Shown piece by piece: positions 12,966-24,239 of a DNA stretch of 64,000 nt; the first letter of the stretch is position 1; every line of letters starts with the position of its first letter. Made by a program: the position numbers and the translations under genes. The notes under the pieces are model-generated. The model saw only the letters and a program-made list of their open reading frames with translations. It did no database searches and was not told the DNA's origin. Origin of the DNA: Nepenthes gracilis (taxonomy: Eukaryota; Streptophyta; Magnoliopsida; Caryophyllales; Nepenthaceae); contig BSYO01000025.1 of NCBI GenBank assembly GCA_033239525.1, positions 12,372,001 to 12,436,000 of the forward strand, in the 5' to 3' direction.

Positions 12966-13789
12966 TTCAACGAAGGAAAGAAAAAGAGGAAGAAGGAAGG
13001 AAGAGAAAAGAAAAAGAGAAGGAAAGAAAAGAAAGAAAGAAGAGAGAAAAGAAAAGGGAAGGAAGGGAAAGGAAGGAGGGAGGAGGGAGAGAATGAAGGG
13101 TGGACTGCAGTGACGAAGAAGGAAAGGGGAACGGCTCCTATGTGAAACCCTAGCAGCCGCCTCCATTATTTAAGAAGGCGGTAGGGTTAGAAGAAGGGGG
13201 GCTGAAGAAGACAAACGTAAGGGGAAGAACGAAGTGGAGCCGCCGCCGTCAACCACCACCGTGAGGCAAGCAATCATTCATCATGAAATTTCTCCTTCCT
13301 TTATTATTGTTAATGCCCAATCCTTTGAATTTATAACCGATTTGGTGGGTAAATGGTGAAATTGAGGGTTGTAATTTTGGGGGAAACCGAATGCATACAT
13401 TCGGCTCTTGAAGAATGACTGACGCCTTTAGGATTAATGATGGATTGGGGCTTCGGGAATCATCTAATGGAGTCATAAAGAGTCGATTTCAGGGCGTTGT
13501 ACCCCTGAACGTTGGGAATTTTGGCATTGCCATGGAAACAGAGCATCATGCTTTGTTTCCCGTTTTCCAGCCGGGTTCAATGACCCGAAGGCAGTAAGAG
13601 GGCTTCGACCCCTTATGTAGCAAGTAAACATTTTCCCTCTTCATCCTTAAATGTTGATTATTGATTTGTGTGGAGTGTTGGTGTCATCTTTCCAAAATTT
13701 CGGTAAAATGAGGGAATGGGGAAAAACAGGGCCTTCGTGTTCTGTTCTGGCCGTGGAATGGGTGAGTGAAGGACTTGTCCAATTTAAGG

Positions 13790-14640
13790 TTAATTGTTGT
13801 GTGTATTGAGTGTGTGTATATGTGTATATTGCGATGGTTGTGTGCCGGTGTGTGTAATATGTGAGTCCGTGTGTAGATGCGTGTGTGAGCAGTGTTATGG
13901 GGCTGGGTGTGCAGTCGTGTATGTGTGCATCAGGGTGGCTATGCGTGTGGGTGAGTGTGGAAAAGCAACAACGCTACTGTGGATGTGGGTTAAGCGTGTA
14001 GTGTGGGCATTGTGGAGATGTGTGTGTGTGCGTATGTGTTGGCAGTGTGGTTGTGCACGGGGGTCTGTAGCTGTGCTTGTGTGCGAGCTGTATGCGAGGT
14101 GGCAGAATGCTGCCGTGCATGTGTGAGGTTATGATGCTGGGTTTGGTGAATGGCAACATGGGTCATGGGCTGGGATGAATTGGGCTGTGGGGGTATGGTG
14201 TTTTAGCGGGCCAGTAATTAGGCTGTGTGTGTGTTTTAGTGGGCCAGGTAACTGGGTTGTGTGTGTGTGTTTTGGTGGGCCGAGTATTGGGCCGTGTGGG
14301 TGTCAATTTTGGTGGATGAGTAGTTGGGCTTTGTGTGTGTGTGTGTGTGTGCGTGTTTGGTGGATGAGCAGTGGGCCATGGGCTGGGTTGGTGGAGGGCA
14401 TCACAGTGGGCCGTGGGTGGAGATAGGTGGATGGTGTATGTGTGTGATATGTGTACGGATAGTGGGCCAGTATTTAGGCTGTGTGTGTGTGTGTTTTAGT
14501 GGGCTAGGTAACTGGGTTGTGTGTGTGTGTGTTTTGGTGGGCCAGGTATTGGGCCGTGTGGGTGTGAGTTTTGGTGGATGAGTAGTTGGGCTTTGTGTGT
14601 GTGTGAGTTTGGTGGATGGTGTACGTATATGTGTGTGATA
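13790..14640. repeat. TG-rich minisatellite within LTR
   Basis: About 850 bp dominated by tgtgtgtg runs separated by words such as 'gtgggcca' and 'ttttggtgg'. Two long copies of about 155-163 bp begin with 'gggccagta' at 14208 and 14464 (period 256 bp) and are highly similar, so a recent internal duplication is likely. Confidence 0.85.
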
Positions 14641-14671
14641 TGTGTATGGATATATATAGTAATATAATTGG

Positions 14672-14673
<2 letters not shown>

Positions 14674-14714
<41 letters not shown>
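14674..14714. repeat. (TA)n microsatellite
   Basis: About 20 uninterrupted TA units directly after the TG-rich minisatellite. Confidence 0.95.
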
Positions 14715-14720
<6 letters not shown>

Positions 14721-15900
14721 CTAAAATGTATGGTTATATGTGTATGTATGAGAATAGAGATGGTAAAGAGTATAGAAGATATTTACGGTTGTGTATGTTG
14801 GTACGCTTGAAACTTGAAATGATATTGATCGGTTACGTGATGATTCTGTATCTCATTGATGAAACCCGATAAATGATTCTTCTCATTAATCTTAGTGGTG
14901 TACGACGCTTTATCGGCAACACTCATGGAGCAAGTAAAGGAGAGTGTCACGCAAGACTTACTGCATCATGTAAGTGGGAGTCCGTTGGACCGTAGAGTAG
15001 TTTATACTTTTCTAATACTGATTGAGGTCGTTGATATTAAAAATTGATACTTATAACCTAATGACCATCGTAGAGAATGATATCTGGGATATCATTAACA
15101 AGGGGTATCGGAGGTGGCGAGATCCAAGATGCTACGACAAATGCGCTTTGGGAGGGATCGGAGGGGTAATTGGATACTATGGAGAACCTCGCGGGTACTT
15201 ACCCAATCGTCGGGGCGAAATATGCAAGAGAGTTTGGTTCACTATGGTAGAATAAGGTCCATGGAGATTATTGATCATTCATACAGTTGTGACCTCACAT
15301 CCAGATGAGAATCGGATTCAGTGGAATCCCTATTGCCTTCTTGATATTATGTTATTCATATGGCCTTGGGCTCATAGACCTGACTCGTTGTTGAATCTCG
15401 GACGGTAGTTGGTACATCTCCTGATATTATAAATTTTACTCATTATTATATTGCCTAAGAAGTGTACTATACTCATCTATTATTGTTATTTTTTTTACTT
15501 ATTGGGCATTCGACTCATTTTTTTGTTTTGTTGGTTTCAAATTAGACAGGTTGATATTGGGATCAATGAGATCACGTGACTTTTAGGTAGCCACAATATA
15601 GAGGTGATATCAGAGTTTGAGGTTCTTTGAATGGGGATTTAAGATTTTTGATTTAGTTATTGTTTGATTTGTGTTAGATTTTTTTTATGAGAATTAATAT
15701 TTTGAGATATCGATGTCATTTATTGAAGTTATTATTATTGTTAATATGGATGTTAATTTATGATATATTTATGAGGATTATTGATGATATTTTGATGATA
15801 TTGAGTTCATTGATGACGTATAATTGATAATTTTGGATGACTTAAGATTTTCACTGTGACGATTCGGGTCGGGTCAGGAATTTGAGCTCGGGTCATTACA

Positions 15901-16151
15901 TTATCCCATGGACGTCTTTCATGGAACAGGAAAGCCCTCAAATCCGACGCAACCTCAGGCGTGTGAATCCTTCCATTTGAGGCACCGAATCACTGTGGCG
16001 CTATGAAAGCTTGCACAACTGCCTAGGGAAGGTGCGAAGTGGGAAGATGACAAGCGTTGGCGCATCTCGACGGAAGCCTAGCATCCGCAAACTAGACCAA
16101 GAAAAGCATGCTAGGCTGCAACCACAGTTCGGCCTAGGCATGGGGGGCCAG
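15901..16151 (+). mobile_element. Tat-like element internal end with polypurine tract
   Basis: Continuation of the interrupted element after the nested LTR. The last bases before the LTR (about 16139-16151) read 'gcatggggggccag', a polypurine-type tract directly preceding TGTTGG. That is where the plus-strand primer of an LTR element should sit, and it sets the element on the + strand. Confidence 0.55.
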
Positions 16152-17024
16152 TGTTGGATCAAATACAAAGGCCTAAAGAGATTCAAAGCCCAGCCCATGG
16201 GACAATGGCCCAAATAAGGAATCCAGCCCCGCCCTCTAGAGTGGTTTTTGTGGCAGCCCATACTCGCAGCCAATGAATGACGTTTGCGACCCATCAATGT
16301 GGTTATCAGGTGACAGTGGTGGCGCAAAAGAAATGAGCCAATGGGGAGAGAGTCAACACTGCCAGCTACAATTGGCGTCGCTGCCCACAGTTTTCCTGCC
16401 AATCCCAACGTAAGAAGTAGACCAAGCGTGACCAGCAGCTCCCGGCGGTCTACCTACCACCTCAAGACGATAACCGACACACCGGCGATTGCTGACAATA
16501 AACAACGGCCAACGAACCCCTGCTCGGGAATTCTCACACCCAAAGCCCCCAACCAAGGGGCCTATGAAAGCCCTCCCCTTCTACCAAGAAAGGGATTGAT
16601 CAATTGGATCCTGGACAACGTTAAACAAGTAAGTTAAGCTCAAAGACCCTCTTCCAGATCCGACTCTCTCAACCTTCTCAGGCGATGAGAATGAGCCACC
16701 TATTGCGGTGCATTCTGAGAATCAGGCCTCCCAATACCCCGCCACTAATCTCCCACATTTGCATTCACGCACTCCCAACGCATTTGCAGCATATTTCTGT
16801 GCACTTCTAAGTGTGCGCTCATTTTCGTTTATTGTGGGAAGTTGATGAATTGAGCATCAGAGTGTTTACGGTGGGAGAAATCCCGTCGGACCTCTGACTT
16901 TGCTTGTATTATATGTGTTGCCTCGTGCTCACAGACGAAAACCTGACCGCCGCGACAACCTCCTAATGACGGCGAATCGGGCGTCCCTCTAATCCGTACG
17001 ACAGTCAGGGCTTTGAACACAACA
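16152..17024 (+). mobile_element. 3' LTR of truncated Tat-like gypsy element
   Basis: The segment starts TGTTGG and ends AACACAACA. It is related along its length to the solo LTR at 53471-54466. Shared features are several GGCCCA-type words near the start, 'cggtgggagaaatcc.gtcggacc' and 'ctctaatccgtacgaca' near the end. Flanking pentamers (gccag and atgga) do not match, as expected for the 3' LTR of an element whose 5' half is lost. Twenty-two bases further on, copy 2 of the long direct repeat begins. Confidence 0.75.
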
Positions 17025-17046
17025 ATGGACACAGCAACCGGGTCCC

Positions 17047-17834
17047 AGTTTATTCTTTGGCATTATAAAGGGTTAAAAATATAGTTGTTAAAAATTGTCC
17101 AATTTGTTTCACAACTAATTTCCAAAAAATATAATTAATCAAAAAATTTATTTTCACATATTATTAATATTTTTTTCTATCATTCCATCATATTGTATTT
17201 CTCATAAGCTAATTGAATTGGGAAAAAAAAATTACAAATTATATGCTCAACTCATACGAATGTGATTCTTAATGTGTAATTCAGTTGCTAAATATACCAT
17301 CACAATTTAAAATTGATAAATTTCTTATGGAGAATTTATAGTAATTAATTCATTATACTCAAAACCAAACATCATAGTATATTGTATCTAAAAAGATAAT
17401 AAACACTTAACTTTATCTTAGTGCAAATATAAAATAAATATATCCACACAATTGTCTCAAATCAAAGAATTTGTTGAGTTTATTGTGATGAATAATCATT
17501 TTACACCAATAATTAATTCAACTCTATTTTTTAGAATTATAATTTCTTATATAATCCAAATAATATAATTTAAATTTCATTCAATTTTAATTCTAGTATA
17601 GTTAAAATTAAGCTTACATTTCTAAATTTTAATTCTAATTTTATAGTCCAAACAGGTCCTAAAACAAATCAATCCTCATAATCATGACCTTATTATAATT
17701 TTTATCATGCTGCCCTTAAGACTAAAATTTTATCATACAAATAAAAAATAAAATAAAATATCATAAATATGATATTTTTTAAAAAAATACAAAAAAGAGA
17801 TGTATACAAGCAACACCCATCGACCTAATACGAT
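17047..17834 (+). repeat. Direct repeat copy 2 (0.79 kb)
   Basis: Partner of 8784-9545 in the same orientation, about 8.3 kb apart. It has an extra stretch of about 22 bp near 17240-17262 and scattered substitutions. Right flank 'caacttattt' and left flank 'accgggtccc' are both unrelated to the flanks of copy 1. Confidence 0.85.
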
Positions 17835-18456
17835 CAACTTATTTCAAGGTCCCCTTACATTCAATCATAAACACGACAACGTTTAGAAAAATATTATTTT
17901 AATACTTTTAAAATACGCTCGATTAATAAAATATATTTATATATATTAATAGACTCATATAATAAAAAAAAATAAATGAATAAATACTATCTCATGTTTG
18001 AAAGACTTTGCTAGAAATAATGTTAAACTGGGGAGAGAAGCTGGGCTGGGCCAATGCATTATACAGTGGCCCATGAAGTTATCAACAATGGACAATGGGC
18101 CCAACAAATCTCCCGCATATGTTTGATGGGCCCCAGACCACGTGTAAGTGGGCCTCACTTATTAAAAATAATATTTAAATTATCATATTATAATTTAAAA
18201 ATAATAATCAATTAAATAATGAAACCGCCTATTAAAATGCCATGGATAATATTTTTCTATTTAATGAGCATGTATTTATGTTTTCAACTGAAATCCCAAA
18301 AAAAAGTTTATTTCATGCAGCATTCAGGGAACAGGATCAAGATCCGACGGCTAGAAATCAACGCATGCAAGTACATTTATTCAGCAAGAAACCATTTGAT
18401 CAAGCAGTTGAAAACAAGAAGACGAGAGGCAGCCGTTACATTACTCGTGGGACAGA
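17835..18456. other. Intergenic DNA downstream of the GST gene
   Basis: AT-rich apart from a patch at 18030-18150 with several GGGCC/GGCCCA words. A tttatt at 18307-18312 (AATAAA on the - strand), about 145 bp past the GST stop, is a plausible polyadenylation signal. No gene is seen. Confidence 0.6.
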
Positions 18457-20906
18457 TTAAGTGGCAGGTGGCGGGGGCGGCGGAGTCCTTCCTTCCAAGA
18501 CGGCGGCATTCCTCTCAAGCCGCCACTCGTAGTAGGCGAGCAACGGGCCGCTAGCAGGCAGGTTGTCCTTGATGACGCTGTGGCTGAGCATCAGGTCGAT
18601 CCAGACTGAGAAGTGGGGGAACAACTCCCGCGTAAACACCTCTCTTTTGGCGGCAGCAGCCATGTGTGGCACCCACCCGATAATGTAGATGGCGGCGATG
18701 TCGAGGTATCCGATCTTATCCCCTCCGAAGTACTTCTTCCCTTCCAGAACCTTCTCCAGTATCTTGAGATTCTCGAATGCTTCTTCCATTTTAATCTCGT
18801 ACTCGTGTGGCTCACACTCACGCAGTATGGCCACCTTAATTGAAGGAACCAGCTGTAGACAAGAGAGGATGAAAATATTGTATGTAAATCACAATATCAA
18901 ATAATCAATTGATTAATCTAAGTGGAAATCTACTTCCGATGATTGACTAGACCGTGTGAGCATTGTTATTGGAACCTGTTGATATCAATATTTTTCAATA
19001 TCGCCTTAAAATTGTAATATATTACTGTATTCATAATATATCATAAAAATATTAACTGATATTTACTGTCAGCATACGATTTTTAAAAACTTTATTATTT
19101 CTCTCAATATATCTAAGATAAATGTATGTCTGATCCAATATAGTTGTGATCGACATTGATATTAATATATTCATCCGTAATTGATAATGTTACTTGATAT
19201 AAATAATGCAAGACCAACAACTAATAATAATTTGACAACAACAACAATAAAGCCTTAATTTCACTAACTTCCGTAACTTAAAAGTGATGACGGGTACATG
19301 AAGCTCCAGCAAGGTACAGAAGATAGGAAAGATTGGATTATTTTTTAGATTATCAAATGTCAATTTTTATAATATAAGCATTTTTTACGGCTTAAACTCG
19401 TGACCACTAGAACAAATAGTGATGATTCTATGAGGGGTGATTGATTAGAAGATGTGAACATTGTTATCGATTCTTACAAGAAATAATTAAATACCAACAA
19501 CTTGCAACAATTTAACAATGACAATAACAAAACCTTAAATTTACTAAGTGGGCAATCTAAAAGAGGCAAACGGATGCATGAAGCTCTTGCAAAACACAGG
19601 ACATGGGAAAAAATCGGACTAGTTTTGGGTCTATTATATACAATTTTATCTTACACTATATAAGAAACCATTTTTATGGCTTGAACTCGTAATTACTAGG
19701 TTAGATGACTATATTTTAAGACTCCTTTTCATTTCATATTTAATAATGATATCCTAAAAACCCGACAACAAGCAGCCATTATAAACAGTAAATTAATTGC
19801 TAACTTGTGAATCAAATAAGGCCTAAGCAAGTAAAGGTTTAGTCAATAATAAAGAACTAGTTAAGCTTCTTTTTCATGCTTGAATATGACCTAGATTTCA
19901 TTGACCACTTATAACCAAGATAGAACTCATTTTTATTCAATGGGGGTGAATCTGCCCTATCTCGATGTTGAATATTTTCAACATAAAAGAAGAAATGTTT
20001 GAGCAAGCAGGATTATCCAAGTAGATATAATTGTTTGAATGGACATGACTATTCAAATGGAAATTGATTTAAACAAAATTGACCCTTCAAAGACGACGTA
20101 AACAAGTAAATCTATTCAGGAGTGACAGCAAGAAAAGTAGCTATTCGGGATATTCACAACTATTCATTCTACGCATATTCGTTGTTCAATTTGAAAAGAA
20201 TAGAGGGAAACTCAAATAGAGAGAGAAACTCATAATTTTGCTTGCAAATAACATATTATCCTACTTACAAAGTGTCATATTAACCAACTTACACTGAAGG
20301 TCTTGGATTCTATTTTACAGTGCAGAAAACAATCAAATAAATGCATTATCAACCCTTAAAATGATATGGTTATACGCACTGACCCATTCCATAAAGATTT
20401 CCTACAATTTCCCACAAATTTTCCAACAATCATTTGGTTCACAGCAACTACAACAATCAATCATCACAGTTTACTTTTATGAATGTCTCCATTCCAAATT
20501 TTGATCAATCAGATCAACTTGAAAACTAAATTGTTCATAGCTAAAATAAAAAAGACAACATCAAGGTAGAGATCAAGATCAAGTTGTGATTTACCTTGTC
20601 ATCAATGAACTTAGCCCAGAAACGAGCCATGGCTCTTTCATATGGATCTTGAGGCATCAGGGGATGACTGTCCTTCCAGGTCTCGTCGAGGTACTCGATG
20701 ATGAGAAGTGACTCGCAAACCGGTCTTCCGTTGTGGACGAGGACCGGAGTCGCCTTGAACACAGGGTTATACCGGAGAAGATCGGGGCTCTTGTTGTTCA
20801 GATCTTCCTCAAAGTATTCACACTGAATGCCCTTCAGTTTCAGGGCAATCACAACCTTACGAGTGAAGGGACTTATGCTAAATGCATACAACTTCACTTC
20901 TCCCAT
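18457..20906 (-). CDS. Tau-class glutathione S-transferase (two exons, intact)
   Basis: Two exons on the - strand encode 235 residues: exon 1 at 20595-20906 (104 codons) and exon 2 at 18457-18852 (131 codons plus stop). The 1742-bp intron is phase 0, with a GT donor at 20593-20594 and an AG acceptor after TCTACAG. The product should conjugate glutathione to electrophilic or xenobiotic compounds as a cytosolic dimer. The N-terminal thioredoxin-like domain (residues 1-78) has the tau signature SISPFTRKV with catalytic Ser12. It also shows EEDLNNKSP, the cis-Pro site ATPVL (Pro54) and the glutathione-binding pair Glu65-Ser66 in CESLLIIEYLDE. The helical C-terminal domain shows FWAKFIDDK, the GKKYFGGDKIGYLDI block and a LFPHFSVW segment. 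Length and intron position are usual for tau GSTs. The proline-rich tail (six Pro, then Ala-Thr) is unusual. No stop, frameshift or key-residue loss is seen. No GST neighbours are present. Confidence 0.97.
19229..19410 (-). mobile_element. tRNA-derived SINE-like copy 1 in GST intron
   Basis: Read on the - strand, it starts with a head containing a box-B-like GAGTTTAAGCC (19389-19399) after GGTCAC. It runs through an Au-SINE-like body and ends in a TTG-repeat tail (ttgttgttgttgtc). A second diverged copy lies 260-290 bp away in the same orientation. Assignment to the plant Au/tRNA-type SINE group rests on resemblance of head and tail only. Confidence 0.55.
19494..19700 (-). mobile_element. tRNA-derived SINE-like copy 2 in GST intron
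   Basis: Same architecture as the copy at 19229-19410. The head complement is 'ggcttgaactcgta', the body includes 'gggtctattatata' and 'gcatgaagctcttgcaaaacacagg', and the tail is rich in TTG/TTA. The body words fit Au-type plant SINEs better than copy 1 does. Confidence 0.6.
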
Positions 20907-20990
20907 TTTAGCTCTCCCCTATCTGAAGAGTTCTTTGAGAATTTCCTTGGCCAAAGTTTGAAGCCTTGGATCCTTCTTGCCTAAAAGCTG

Positions 20991-20998
20991 TATTTATA
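20991..20998 (-). promoter_or_regulatory. TATA box of the GST gene
   Basis: On the - strand the sequence reads GGCTATAAATACAGC, a strong plant TATA box about 85-92 bp upstream of the GST start codon. That spacing leaves a 5' leader of roughly 55-60 bp. Confidence 0.75.
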
Positions 20999-20999
20999 G

Positions 21000-22595
21000 C
21001 CTTATGCCTCATAAAAAAAGAAGGGAAAAAGAAACAAGAAATTAACAATTACTCTTGAGGCCTTCTGATTGCATTTCATGTGCCCACTTACATTCATTAT
21101 AAAATGATATAATATTTAAAATTATATTGTACAATTCAGATATGCAATTTTTTTTTTCCAATTATTAAGAAGCACAACTACTTGGACAAAGCACAGAGCA
21201 GGGGACGAGTTTTCTATGCTTATCTAATAATATTCTTCGTCGGAAGCCAACAAAAGAGTTAGGTGGGCAACGTGAAAAAGAGTTAGGCAGGCTTGACCCT
21301 TGACTGTTATTTTTATGTTATTTAATACTCCCTATGAGTGTTGAATATTATAAAATAAAAAATATTAAACCTTTTCAATAACTTTAAAAATTTTGAAGTT
21401 CATGGCACAATATAGGTTAACCTTAAAATTAAAAGAAAATACATAACAAAATAAATTCATAACATATATATAGGGTTTCTCTTAGGGAGTCTTAGGACAC
21501 CCATATCATCAAAGAATATGACATTTTATTGACTAATTTATATCGATAAACTTATATAAAAATCATATCATTCGAGAGTGTTTTAAACCTATTATATATA
21601 TTTTCTTTGTCAGATTTAATTTTTTAAAAATATAATATATATATATATATTTTACTATTATAAAAATTGCACAACTTTTTTGGTTCAACAATTTTTTTAA
21701 AAAAAAAAAACCACCAAAAAAAAAAAAAAAAAAAGAAAAGTCAAACCCTAAAAGTCTGACCAAATCATGCATTTGGGGGAAGGCTGGCAAGGGCCCACTT
21801 ACTGTTAAATTAATCAGGGAGACGTAAGAATTTCTGATATAACCAAAATGATATATTATTTTATAATGTTTGTCAAATAATATAATATATGTAGTAATTA
21901 CTTATTTTAACAACTAGCCAAATTATGCCTTTAAAATGAACATAAAACTCATAATATTAAAAAATCAAATAACTACATGTAAATTAAAAGTTACAGACAT
22001 GAAAAAATTAAAATTGATAAGTAAAATCAAAACAAAGAATAAGTTAAAATAGAAAAATAAAAGTAGGCTAGATAAACATTTATAAGACAACATGAGTTAT
22101 TTATTATTAAAAGAAAGAAAATAACAGGTAAACTTAGGCCTAAATTAATATGATAAATAATAATCTAAAAATACTTTAGAAGATATTGTACTAACTTTGC
22201 TACCATAATTTGGGTTTTTTTTTGTTACATATTTATGATTTATTTTTCATAGCATTTTACTTGTTATTTTAATAATTATTCTAATAAATTGAAGAAAATG
22301 AAACTAAACATATAAATTCATATGCCAAGCATGAAAGAAAAAAATGATTACTTTTATTAAAAACGTGACAAAAGGGGGCAAAAGCTATGGGTTAAAAAGT
22401 AAATATAAACTTATGTAACTATTATGAAAGAAAAAACATAAAAATAACAAAAAAATTTCCTAAAATCAATTATTTATTTAACTAAGCTTATTTTTTCACT
22501 AATATTGGCTTGATGAACCATGGAAATCCCAAAAATTAAAAAAAATGGAAAACTTGTGGGCCGTCAAAAAGTGGGCATCTTGTTCATACCACTTA
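21000..22595. other. AT-rich region upstream of the GST gene
   Basis: No gene is seen. The stretch carries A/T runs (21690-21735) and a short TA run near 21640. Further GST regulatory sites may lie here but none can be named confidently. The 75-codon - strand frame at 21563-21790 is low-complexity. Confidence 0.55.
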
Positions 22596-22971
22596 CGGTA
22601 CGTTTGATTGTTGGAATAGAATAAGGTGGGAATAGAATAGTTATTTTAGGGAATAGAAAAGAATGGAAATAGAGTTGGAATTGTTATTCTTATATTTGGT
22701 TGTTGGTATAGAATAAGGTAGGAATTAGTATTCCATTATTTGGTTTGTAGAATGGTATGAGGAATAAGGTGGGAATAGTAATAATAATAATAATAGTAAT
22801 AATAATAATAAATATAATAATAATATGTAATAATAATAATAATAATACCTTATAAATAATAATAATAATAAATATAATAATAATAATAATATGTAATAAT
22901 AATACCTAATAATAATAATAAATAATAATATGTAATAATAATATCTAATAATAATAATAATAAACAAATAA

Positions 22972-23026
<55 letters not shown>

Positions 23027-23144
23027 TGAAAATTGTTATTCCCACATGTGTGAGAACACCTTATAATTAACCAAACGGAAGAATTTCAATTCCCGCGGGA
23101 ATTGAAACTCTTTTTCCCCGCAATTCCTGTAACCAAACATGACC
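22596..23144. mobile_element. Harbinger/Tourist-type MITE with TAA-expanded core
   Basis: The left end 'ggtacgtttgattgttggaat' pairs imperfectly with the inverted right end 'ggtcatgtttggttacaggaat'. TTA lies just outside both ends (22593-22595 and 23145-23147), with one extra C on the left. The subterminal 'ggaatagaataaggtgggaatag' style is typical of plant PIF/Harbinger MITEs. There is no transposase. Confidence 0.7.
22780..23024. repeat. Interrupted (TAA)n microsatellite inside MITE
   Basis: About 245 bp of taa/aat units with periodic 'atatgtaataataat' interruptions that are themselves repeated. It creates a 106-codon Leu/Ile/Tyr-only frame on the - strand that is not a gene. Confidence 0.95.
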
Positions 23145-24239
23145 TTAATGGCGAAGAAGTTCCCTCCATTGAATTTTAAAGAAATAAAAGTACATATTTT
23201 TTTAATCTCAATAGATCATTTTTAGATAAATAATTTTAATTTTATAATTTAAAAATAACTAATTTAAAGTGATAATTATATTATATTATTTATTTAAAAA
23301 TAAATAATAAAAATATAGAAAATAAATCTCTTTATCTCTATGAGAAAGGGAGCTCCCTCAAATCCTAAGTAATAATTCATTTTATTATTACTTTTAAGGT
23401 TTTCCCAATTTACCGAGGTTACATCTCTTATAAATAACAGTTCTAAATTTTTCAAATATCAACAGTCGATTCAAACATCAATAATTAAGATTTAATTTTT
23501 AAAAATTAAAAAATTAATTAAAATAAACTAAACTAAATCCCAACCATCCCTTTGACTATCTAACGATTTAGATTTAACTATTTCTAAAAATTTCAAAATC
23601 AATTAAAATAAATAATATTAAATCTTAATCATTCAAATTCAAATAAATAGTTAAAATTGAAAGCACTTAGGGGGATGGGGGGGGGGTTATGTGCAGTTGC
23701 CCTATGAAAATTCAACAGGCAGAATAAAAAAATATATATATATTTTAAATACAGCGCTAAATTTTTTATTATTTTTCAAAATGTTAAATATCCAAATATC
23801 CATACAATAATTTAAAAAAAAAACAAACTATTTACCAAATTTAGTTGTTTTTATTATTATGGTTAAATCTCAACCCTTAAATTAAAATCCAAATATAAAA
23901 TTTTAGTTGGTTTTAGTTGTCACCTCTTATATATATAAACTCTCATATCAGCATTAAAAGTTAAATATATAAATGATAAAGATTATATTGAAGAAATTTA
24001 AAAAATAATTTAATATTTATTTTTTATTTATCTAATTTTAATTATTACTATTGGGTTAACAAAAATTCTAAAAATTTGAGGGTAATAGCACTCGAGAGAG
24101 ACCATTGGTTAGATAATATGAATGATGGAGATTACATTAATAGATTTAAATAATTATTTAATATTAATTATTTAATTATTCAACTTTCAAACCCTCATTG
24201 AGATCATATAGAGCCTAAAAATTTGGGCATACCTCAATA
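23145..24239. other. AT-rich intergenic DNA
   Basis: No coding potential or known element is seen. A G-rich run (ggggggatggggggggg type) lies at about 23670-23688. Confidence 0.55.

Larger units (their letters stand above)
12714..15900 (+). mobile_element. Nested solo LTR (about 3.2 kb) with expanded simple repeats
   Basis: The block starts TGTAATATC and ends GTCATTACA, the TGTAA..TTACA ends common in plant gypsy LTRs. It separates two parts of the Tat-like element (12713 | 15901). Flanking pentamers are ctatt and ttatc (3 of 5 identical), so the target duplication is only weakly supported. Inside are a purine-rich tract (12968-13100), 'aaaccctag' words, a TAA microsatellite, a long TG-rich minisatellite and a TA run. 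A second probable LTR of this family (55298-57963, opposite strand) has the same TGTAATATC start. No coding sequence is present. The 90-residue Asn-rich open frame within it is a microsatellite artefact. Confidence 0.65.

Noticed and set aside
12831..13166. Poly-Asn (+) and poly-Ile (-) open frames
   Set aside because: Produced by the TAA microsatellite followed by a purine tract; no gene features.
13794..14581. Cys/Val-rich frames (up to 110 codons) resembling a small cysteine-rich protein
   Set aside because: They come from tgtgtg repeats (Cys-Val); no signal peptide or regular cysteine pattern beyond the repeat.
8784..17834. The 0.77-kb direct repeats considered as LTRs of one large element
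   Set aside because: No TG/CA ends, no PBS after the left copy or PPT before the right copy, no target duplication outside, and a different LTR with its own PPT lies between them.
22725..23045. 106-codon Leu/Ile/Tyr frame resembling a membrane protein
   Set aside because: It is the translation of the TAA-rich MITE core, not a hydrophobic protein gene.
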